Program-made: the position numbers and the translations under genes | The notes under the pieces: model-generated | Told to the model about the DNA's origin: nothing | The model's database searches: none | What the model saw: only the letters and a program-made list of their open reading frames with translations | Assembly: GCF_030580955.1 (NCBI RefSeq) | Contig: NZ_JAUQON010000009.1 | Location: 62,001-126,000 of the forward strand | Length of the DNA stretch: 64,000 nt | Reading direction: 5' to 3' | Source of the DNA: Hymenobacter convexus | Lineage (GTDB): Bacteria > Bacteroidota > Bacteroidia > Cytophagales > Hymenobacteraceae | Shown: positions 58,087-64,000 of the stretch, piece after piece | How positions within the stretch are numbered: position 1 is the stretch's first letter | Layout: the number at the start of each line of letters is the position of its first letter

Positions 58087-58180
58087 AACGTCATGCTGAG
58101 CTTGTCGAAACATCTCTACCGCAGCAGTGAATCAGCTTACTTGCGCAGTAGAGATGCTTCGACAAGCTCAGCATGACGTT
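58087..58180. repeat. Palindromic repeat family 1, copy J (CTTGTC variant)
   Basis: Arms AACGTCATGCTGAGCTTGTC and GACAAGCTCAGCATGACGTT are exact reverse complements. The CTTGTCG / CGACAAG segment differs from the GCAGCCG / CGGCTGC of other copies, again changed on both arms. It lies between pirin and selO genes on the same strand. Confidence 0.9.
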
Positions 58181-58374
58181 CCGGATTTTGGATGTGCAGT
58201 TCCTGAAAAACCGTGGCTCCCCAAGCGCGCTGATGCCCAGCTACAAGTAACCGTAGCGCCTCGGGCTGCGAAGCGCCGCCAAAACAAGCGGGCCGGTGGG
58301 CCGTTTGGACAAGGCCAGTCGCGGCGCCGCCAGGGTGCTGGTGATTGGTTCTGCCACCTGAAAACTCCGTTGCC

Positions 58375-59970
58375 ATGAGTATCTCTTCGCTGGAAAACGT
58401 CCCTTTCGAAAACCCGTTTGTCGACGAGCTGCGCGGCGAAAACTCCGGCGAAAAAGGCTCGCGGCAGGTGCCGGGCTACTGCTACTCGCGGGTGGAGCCC
58501 ACGCCGGTGCAGCGTCCGCACCTGCTGGCCTGGTCCGATGAGCTGGGCGAATTTCTGGGTATAGAGAAACCGGCGGAGCGCGGCCCGGCGGTGAATGCGC
58601 TGGCTGGCAACCTCGTCACGGCCAGCATGAAGCCGTTTGCGGCGCGCTACGGCGGGCACCAGTTCGGCAACTGGGCGGGGCAGCTGGGCGACGGCCGGGC
58701 CATCTCGCTGGGCCAGGTGGCGGCCGTGGACGGCACGCGCTGGGAAATCCAGCTGAAGGGCGCCGGCCCCACGCCCTACTCGCGCCGGGCCGACGGGCGG
58801 GCGGTGCTACGCTCCTCGCTACGGGAGTTTTTGTGCAGTGAGGCCATGCACCACCTGGGCGTGCCCACCACGCGGGCGTTGAGTTTAGTAGGCACCGGTG
58901 ATGCCGTGGTGCGCGACATGTTTTACGACGGCAACGCGCGGGAGGAGCCGGGCGCCATTGTGGCGCGGGTGGCGCCTACGTTCATTCGCTTCGGCAATTT
59001 TCAGATAATGGCCGCGCACGGCGAAATCGACAACCTGCGCGCCCTGGCCGACTACACCCTGCGCCACCACTACCCGGAGTTGGGCGCGCCCGGCCCCGAT
59101 GCCTACGTGCGCTGGTTTGAAGAAGTGGCCCGGCGCACGGCCGTGATGGTGGCGCACTGGATGAGCGTGGGCTTTGTGCACGGCGTGATGAACACCGACA
59201 ACATGTCCATCCTCGGCCTCACCATCGACTACGGCCCCTACGGCTGGCTGGAACCCTACGACCCCGACTGGACGCCCAACACCACCGATTTTGGCTCGCG
59301 GCGCTACGCTTTTGGCCAGCAGCCTCGCGTAGCGATGTGGAACCTGATGGCCCTGGCCCAGGCGCTGGGGCCGCTGCTGCCCGACGCCGAGGTGCTGCGC
59401 GAGGGCCTCAACGCGTACGCCACCACGCTGGCCGACACCCAGCACGCGCTGATGCTGCGCAAGTTGGGCCTCACCCCGCAGTTTCCCGACGAGGACCGTG
59501 GGCTTACCCAGGCGTTGCCCCAGGCGCTGGCAGAGCCGGAGATTGATATGACGTGGTTTTTCCGGCAGCTCTCGCAGATGGCGCCGGCTTTGGTGGCAGA
59601 CGCTGGCAACGAGGACGCGCTTTTTGCGGAGCTGATTGCCGCGTCCGCCTATTCGGTGGCGGCCGATGCGGACCGGAACCTGCGCCAATGGCTTCACCGG
59701 TACGCAGCCCGGCTGCGGCAGGAACCGGCCGACGCGGAAGCCATTCGGGCCGGCATGCTGGCTGCCAATCCCAAGTACGTGCTGCGCAACTACCTCGCCC
59801 AGCAAGCCATTGAGGCGGCCGAAGCCGGCAATTTGTCGGCTTTGAACCGACTCATGCACGTGCTCAAAACGCCCTTCGACGAGCACCCCGAGCACGAGGC
59901 CCTGGCGGCCAAGCGGCCGGACTGGGCCCGCGACAAACCCGGTTCGGCCACGCTCTCGTGCAGTTCCTAG
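58375..59970 (+). CDS. selO: SelO family protein AMPylase (YdiU)
   Basis: A 531-residue pseudokinase-fold protein that transfers AMP from ATP to hydroxyl side chains of target proteins, linked to redox stress in E. coli. Start ATG at 58375 (MSISSLENVPFENPF). Hallmarks: AARYGGHQFGNWAGQLGDGR, the nucleotide Lys in WEIQLKGAGPTPYSRRADGR, VLRSSLREFLCSEAMHHLGV, FVHGVMNTDNMSILGLTIDY with the metal Asn-Asp region, and DYGPYGWLEPYDP. The C-terminus ends SCSS, where E. coli SelO also ends with a Cys that takes part in a regulatory disulfide; Cys at third from last. Full length for the family (about 480-530). Confidence 0.95.
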   Translation: MSISSLENVPFENPFVDELRGENSGEKGSRQVPGYCYSRVEPTPVQRPHLLAWSDELGEFLGIEKPAERGPAVNALAGNLVTASMKPFAARYGGHQFGNWAGQLGDGRAISLGQVAAVDGTRWEIQLKGAGPTPYSRRADGRAVLRSSLREFLCSEAMHHLGVPTTRALSLVGTGDAVVRDMFYDGNAREEPGAIVARVAPTFIRFGNFQIMAAHGEIDNLRALADYTLRHHYPELGAPGPDAYVRWFEEVARRTAVMVAHWMSVGFVHGVMNTDNMSILGLTIDYGPYGWLEPYDPDWTPNTTDFGSRRYAFGQQPRVAMWNLMALAQALGPLLPDAEVLREGLNAYATTLADTQHALMLRKLGLTPQFPDEDRGLTQALPQALAEPEIDMTWFFRQLSQMAPALVADAGNEDALFAELIAASAYSVAADADRNLRQWLHRYAARLRQEPADAEAIRAGMLAANPKYVLRNYLAQQAIEAAEAGNLSALNRLMHVLKTPFDEHPEHEALAAKRPDWARDKPGSATLSCSS

Positions 59971-60098
59971 GTAATGCGGGGTCATCGCATTCACGCAGCG
60001 CACAACTCCAATAGCTGGCTGCAAACAACGAAGGCGAGCCTTCCGGCGGGAAGGCCCGTGCCAATGCCCGCCAAGCTTGGTTATGGCCCGGCCCGGCG

Positions 60099-61625
60099 TT
60101 GTACCTGACGCATGGCGTAATTTGGGGCCGCAAACCAACGCTCCCCGTTATCCGGCTTCTTATCGCTCCCCTTCCGCGCGCCCTGGTTCGCTACGGACCC
60201 TTTTTGTTGCTGGCCTTCCTACTGGCCGACCTCGGGTATTCGTTCTGGCAATACCTGCAACTGCCGCTGGATGGCGACCTGGCCGTCATTGCCTGGCCCA
60301 GCGAAATGTACACGCCTGTGCTGCACGACCCTTTTGGCCTGCGCGCCCTGCTGCACCACGAAGTGTACGCCGCGCCGAACCGGTTTTTTGCGCACTTCTT
60401 TCTGTATGAATACCTGCGGCGCGTGCCGCTGTGGCTTCAGGCTTTTCTAACTCCGCTCGACAGCGTGTACATGGCCTGCGCCCTGCTGAAGCTGGCCATT
60501 CACGGGCTGTTGCTCTACGTGCTGGCGGTGGCCATCAGCAACCGCCGCAACGTGCTGAGCGGGCCGTTTCTGCTGGCGGCGGCGCTGGTCACGCCCCTGC
60601 TCCAGACGTCGGGCTTCAGCGGGCAGATGGGCGTGATTGACTGGTCGATTACCTACGCCATTTTTTATGCGCTGCCGGGCACGCTGCTGCTCTTGTTTCT
60701 GCTGCCGTTTGTGCGCGCGGCGCTGCACGGGCAGGCGGTGCGGCTTTCGGGGCTGGGCTACGCGGGGCTGGTGGGGCTGGCGGTGTGGCTGGCGTTTAAT
60801 GGGCCGGTGGTGGCGGCCACGGTGCTCCTGCTGCTGCCCGCTGCGCTGCTGCTGAGCTGGTGGCGCCGCCTGGTCCGGCAGCCCGCCGCGCCTTGGCTGC
60901 GCCGGGCCGCTCGGGCCGTGGCGGCGCTGCCCACGGCCCGGCTGCTGCTGTTTGGCTTTTTCAGTTTGTTGTGCCTCTATTCGCTGTACATCGGGCGCTT
61001 CAACGTGGAAAATACCTGGAGCGACGTGCCCCTCGGCCAGCGCTACGCCTTGCTGCCGATGGGCGTATTTTACCAGCTCACGGGCAAGCTGGGCCTACCG
61101 CTGCTGCTGCTGGCGCTGCTGCTCAATGCCTGGCTGGTGCGCCGGCAGTTGCCCACGCCGGGCCGTGCCGCCGTGCTGAGCGCGCTCAAGTGGCTGGGTG
61201 TATTTGCGCTGGTGTACGTGCTGCTGCTGCCGCTGGGCGGCTACCGCGCCTACCGCGAGGACATTCTGCGGCGCGACAGCATTCTGCCCATCATTCTGGG
61301 CATGATTGGCTGCTTTGCTCTATCGTCGTTCTACTTATTGGGCCAGTTGCCGGGCGCGGCGCGGCGGCGCTACGCGGCGGGCATCGGGGCCTTGCTGGCG
61401 GTGTTTACCGTGGCGGATAAACCGCGCCTGCGCGACTACAATGCCTGCGAGCGGGAGTTGTTTGCCACGTTGGCGCAGTCGCCCGCGCCGGTGGTGCGCC
61501 TGCCCATCACCTGCACCATGATGGACTGGCAGCCCCTCACCGACTATCGCAAATCGGAGCTTAACGGCCAGCTCTTGGCCTATTGGGGCATTATTCCAGC
61601 GCCCAAGCTGTACTACCAGCAATAG
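60099..61625 (+). CDS. Polytopic membrane protein, unrecognised
   Basis: A 508-residue membrane protein with about ten hydrophobic segments (FLLLAFLLADLGYSFW, LAIHGLLLYVLAVAI, LSGPFLLAAALVTPLL, ITYAIFYALPGTLLLLFLLP, YAGLVGLAVWLAFNG, VAATVLLLLPAALLLSW, LLLFGFFSLLCLYSLYI, LPLLLLALLLNAWLV, WLGVFALVYVLLLPLG, ILPIILGMIGCFALSSF). The plan resembles glycosyltransferase-39-like polytopic proteins, but the catalytic Asp-Glu or Asp-Asp in the first loop was not identified. The start is uncertain: TTG at 60099 is used, as no ATG or GTG lies in frame before the first helix. It is 128 nt after selO. Confidence 0.7.
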   Translation: MYLTHGVIWGRKPTLPVIRLLIAPLPRALVRYGPFLLLAFLLADLGYSFWQYLQLPLDGDLAVIAWPSEMYTPVLHDPFGLRALLHHEVYAAPNRFFAHFFLYEYLRRVPLWLQAFLTPLDSVYMACALLKLAIHGLLLYVLAVAISNRRNVLSGPFLLAAALVTPLLQTSGFSGQMGVIDWSITYAIFYALPGTLLLLFLLPFVRAALHGQAVRLSGLGYAGLVGLAVWLAFNGPVVAATVLLLLPAALLLSWWRRLVRQPAAPWLRRAARAVAALPTARLLLFGFFSLLCLYSLYIGRFNVENTWSDVPLGQRYALLPMGVFYQLTGKLGLPLLLLALLLNAWLVRRQLPTPGRAAVLSALKWLGVFALVYVLLLPLGGYRAYREDILRRDSILPIILGMIGCFALSSFYLLGQLPGAARRRYAAGIGALLAVFTVADKPRLRDYNACERELFATLAQSPAPVVRLPITCTMMDWQPLTDYRKSELNGQLLAYWGIIPAPKLYYQQ

Positions 61626-61646
61626 AACTGGGCTTTTTGATAAAAG

Positions 61647-61690
61647 AACGTCATGCTTCGACTGCGCGGACGCCAGATGCGCAGAACGTT
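61647..61690. repeat. Degenerate palindromic repeat family 1 copy
   Basis: AACGTCATGCTTCGACTGCG at the left and GCAGAACGTT at the right retain parts of both arms, with the central stem disrupted. It lies just after the membrane protein gene, inside the upstream extension of the next frame. Confidence 0.5.
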
Positions 61691-61759
61691 CTTTATTTCT
61701 TATCTGATGACCTGACCGGCGTTACTTTGTTGCTTCAAACTGCTGATTTGTTCTGCCTG

Positions 61760-62920
61760 ATGCGTGTCTATTTCGCTGCCGTCGGGTTGCTGCTGCTACT
61801 GGCTGGCTGTGACCAAAATACCGCCAGCCGGCAGGAAACAGCCACTTACATCCATCGTCCGGCGCTGGCCCAACGGGCGGCGCCCTTGGTTCCTATCCCG
61901 GCCGATACAGCCCTCCCCTACCGCAGCCTGCCCAGCTTTGGCGATTCCGTGCAGGCGCCTTTGCTCGTGCGCATCGGCAATACCGACTACCGGGTGCAGG
62001 CGACGGCCCGCACCGACAGCACCCGGCCGCTGCGCCACATCCTGCCGCCTGCGCCCCACGCCGAACCGCCCCAGAACGATACCATAACGGGGTTCGAAGG
62101 CTACTACACCTTCCGCCTGCTGCGAACCGACGGCAATGCCCAATTTGTGCGGCAGCTCAAAAAAACGAGCTTTTCCGCCACCATGACCCCGGATTTGGCC
62201 CTGGAAGCCGAGACGATACTGCCTTTCTTCTCAGGTTACCTGCCCGCCTTCAAGGCGCTGGCTTTTGAAATCACCTTCTACCCGCCCGAAAGCGACGCTG
62301 GCGGCCAGGCGCTGCTGCTGCTTGATGCGGCCACGGGCAAGGTGCGGCATCAAGCCCTGGCCCGCTGGACGGGCGGCTGCAACTCGGCTATGGCGCTCTC
62401 GGCCGATGGCCGCACCCTGCTCACCAGCAGCGAGCTGCTCCAGGCCAACGGCCACAGCATCAACCTCGAAAAACCCGGCCGCGAGGTGACCGGCACTCTG
62501 CTAGTAAACAACCAAACTGCCCTGGTAGTGTATGGCGCCGGCTACGACCAACACGGCCGCGAAGTGCCCCTGCGCGGCCCCAACGCCCAGCTGCTGGACA
62601 CCAATGGCCACATGCTCAAGGCCTTCACCCTCGAAAGCATCGATGGCGGCCTGGGCACCCACATGCTCAGCACCTACCTGCGCCAAACGCACGCCCACTA
62701 CCTTTTCGACGAGGAAAACAACCAACTGGCCGTGGTCCCGCGCGACCACCCCACGCAGCTACGCCTGCTCAAGCTGCGCAAGCTACCCGTGTTCCGAGCC
62801 CCGCAGCGGCGCACCGAAGTGCGATTTTTCTTCGATACCGAGTCGGGCACCAAAGCCACGTTCTACGCTGATGTCGCCAACGGGCAGGTGCGCTACAAGC
62901 TGCGCAAGGCGGTGTATTGA
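61760..62920 (+). CDS. Lipoprotein, unrecognised
   Basis: A 386-residue lipoprotein. Start ATG at 61760 (MRVYFAAVGLLLLLAGCDQN) is preferred because it opens into a lipobox LAGC with Cys at 17; the longer reading would run through a repeat. The mature part is mixed beta with phrases such as LLVRIGNTDYRVQATARTDS, YYTFRLLRTDGNAQFVRQLK, CNSAMALSADGRTLLTSSEL and QVRYKLRKAVY. The CNSAMALSADGRTLLTSSE stretch resembles propeller blades. No catalytic motif was found. It is probably at the outer membrane, facing the periplasm. The gene stands alone. Confidence 0.7.
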   Translation: MRVYFAAVGLLLLLAGCDQNTASRQETATYIHRPALAQRAAPLVPIPADTALPYRSLPSFGDSVQAPLLVRIGNTDYRVQATARTDSTRPLRHILPPAPHAEPPQNDTITGFEGYYTFRLLRTDGNAQFVRQLKKTSFSATMTPDLALEAETILPFFSGYLPAFKALAFEITFYPPESDAGGQALLLLDAATGKVRHQALARWTGGCNSAMALSADGRTLLTSSELLQANGHSINLEKPGREVTGTLLVNNQTALVVYGAGYDQHGREVPLRGPNAQLLDTNGHMLKAFTLESIDGGLGTHMLSTYLRQTHAHYLFDEENNQLAVVPRDHPTQLRLLKLRKLPVFRAPQRRTEVRFFFDTESGTKATFYADVANGQVRYKLRKAVY

Positions 62921-62947
62921 GTTGGTTTTGGCTTTTGAGATTATCAA

Positions 62948-62982
62948 AACGTCATGCTTCGACTACGCTCAGCACGACGTTC
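62948..62982. repeat. Short palindromic repeat family 1 copy
   Basis: AACGTCATGC and GCACGACGTT pair with one mismatch around TTCGACTACGCTCA. It is in the convergent gap after the lipoprotein gene. Same layout as the minimal copy at 43973. Confidence 0.6.
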
Positions 62983-63013
62983 CTTAATTCTCTTTGAACA
63001 TCTAAAAACCCTG

Positions 63014-64000
63014 CTACTTCGCTGCGCTCACGCGCCAGATGCGGTCGGCGGCATCGTCGGCCACCAGCAGGGAGCCGTCGGGCAGGGTGGCCACGCCCAC
63101 GGGGCGGCCATAGGCGTCCTTCGAATCGCCGCCGGCCAGGAAGCCGGTTAAGAAATCTTCGGGCTTGCCGGGTTTGCCGTTCGCGAAGGGCACGAATACC
63201 ACCTTGTAGCCGGAGTATTGCGAGCGGTTCCAGGAGCCGTGCTCGCCGATGAAGGCGCCGTTGTGGTACTTGGTGGGGAAGGCGTCTTTGTCGTAGAATG
63301 CGAGGCCCAGGGCGGCTACGTGGGCGCCCAGCGGCACATCGGGCACCAAGGTTTTGCTCACCAGGTCGGGGCGCTCGTTTTTGCGGCGGGGCTCTTCGTT
63401 CTGGCCATAATAGGCGTAGGGCCAGCCGTAGAAGCCGCCTTGCTTCACGCTGGTGAAGTAGTCGGGTACCAGCTCATCGCCCAGCTCGTCGCGCTCGTTC
63501 ACTACGGCCCACAGCTTTTGGGTACCGGGCTGCCATTGCAGGCCAATGGGGTTGCGCAGGCCGCTGGCATAGATTTTCTCGCCGGTACCGTCGGGGTTGA
63601 TTTCGAGGATGTTGGCGCGGCGCACCTCGTTCGCGCTGCCGTGCTCCTGCACGTTGGAACCCGAGCCGACCGTCACGTAGATTTTAGAACCGTCGGCGTT
63701 GCTCAGCAGGTTGCGGGTCCAGTGGTTGTTGTAGCCGCCCTTGGGCAGGTCGAGGATGCGCTGGCCGTCGCCGGCAATCTTGGTGGCGCCGGGCTGGTAG
63801 GGGAAGCGCAGCACGCCATCGGTGTTGGCCACGTAGAAGTTGTTGCCGATTATGAGCATGCCAAAGGGTTGGCTGAGGCCGCTCACGAAGGTGGTGCGCA
63901 GGTCAGGTTTGCCGTCGTGGTTGGTGTCGCGCAGCAGCGTGATGCGGTTGGCGCTGTGGTCGCGCAGCGAGCGGGACTTGTCCAGCTTCAGCTCGGCGGC
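63014..64000 (-). CDS. Sorbosone dehydrogenase-type protein, C-terminal part
   Basis: The C-terminal 328 or so residues of a glucose/sorbosone dehydrogenase-like beta-propeller protein; the frame is open to the window edge, so the N-terminus is missing. Upstream of the first internal Met at 63886 the frame reads LRDHSANRITLLRDTNHDGK, which belongs to the family. Diagnostic parts: LSQPFGMLIIGNNFYVANTD, NHWTRNLLSNADGSKIYVTV, GSGSNVQEHGSANEVRRANI, NPDGTGEKIYASGLRNPIGL, WAVVNERDELGDELVPDYFT, GGFYGWPYAYYGQNEEPRRK, GEHGSWNRSQYSGYKVVFVP and GRPVGVATLPDGSLLVADDA. Such enzymes oxidise sugars with PQQ in the periplasm, though many members have unknown substrates. Confidence 0.92.
   Translation of the reverse strand, partial: AAELKLDKSRSLRDHSANRITLLRDTNHDGKPDLRTTFVSGLSQPFGMLIIGNNFYVANTDGVLRFPYQPGATKIAGDGQRILDLPKGGYNNHWTRNLLSNADGSKIYVTVGSGSNVQEHGSANEVRRANILEINPDGTGEKIYASGLRNPIGLQWQPGTQKLWAVVNERDELGDELVPDYFTSVKQGGFYGWPYAYYGQNEEPRRKNERPDLVSKTLVPDVPLGAHVAALGLAFYDKDAFPTKYHNGAFIGEHGSWNRSQYSGYKVVFVPFANGKPGKPEDFLTGFLAGGDSKDAYGRPVGVATLPDGSLLVADDAADRIWRVSAAK

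Noticed and set aside
1567..62982. Palindromic repeats as a CRISPR array
   Set aside because: Copies are kilobases apart, inverted within themselves, and have no spacer pattern or cas genes.

Overview
The window looks like a chromosomal segment of a Hymenobacter-type bacterium (Bacteroidota, Cytophagales, Hymenobacteraceae). The grounds are high GC, type IX secretion C-terminal signals, a gliding-motility-type C-terminal domain, a SusE-like domain, sigma promoters of the TAnnTTTG type, and the zapA/rny order with a coiled-coil neighbour. This assignment is inference from gene content. No rRNA, tRNA, CRISPR array or transposase gene was seen.

Layout. 0-5 kb: pentose phosphate genes gnd, zwf and pgl, with rpiA convergent. 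5-11.2 kb: a large secreted choice-of-anchor I protein, then a minus-strand operon of ECF sigma factor, HEAT-containing anti-sigma factor and two DUF4097 proteins. 11.4-17.7 kb: small secreted low-complexity proteins, uvsE, a lipoprotein, a membrane metallophosphoesterase and radC. 17.8-21 kb: an SDR / aldo-keto reductase / AraC regulator cluster. 21-25.7 kb: an M1 aminopeptidase, a DUF1684 protein, and a translationally coupled molybdopterin oxidoreductase plus flavin reductase. 26-36.4 kb: pheT, an orphan histidine kinase, an M16 peptidase, then coiled-coil protein, zapA and rny. 36.5-46.2 kb: paralogous lipoproteins, a peptidoglycan amidase, an aminotransferase, cytochrome b, a second M1 peptidase, HupE/UreJ and two proteins sharing an unrecognised module.

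46.2-52.6 kb is the accessory region. It holds an AT-rich DUF4145 gene boxed by two terminators, clpB, and an AT-rich three-gene operon (membrane coiled-coil protein, GHKL ATPase, STAS-like protein) with zero or 4-nt spacing. A YoeB-type toxin-antitoxin pair follows, whose toxin carries a one-base frameshift. The AT-rich operon is the best candidate for an undescribed system. 53-64 kb: secreted type IX cargo, a pirin, SelO, a polytopic membrane protein, a lipoprotein, and the C-terminal part of a sorbosone dehydrogenase-like protein cut by the window edge.

Intergenic spaces carry at least seven full copies and several short forms of one palindromic repeat (arms built on GTCATGCTGAGC / GAAGCATCTCTAC) whose two arms co-vary. 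Two other palindromic repeat families occur once each. An 11-bp perfect hairpin sits 4 nt before the rny start codon. All homology statements come from reading the sequence; no database search was possible.
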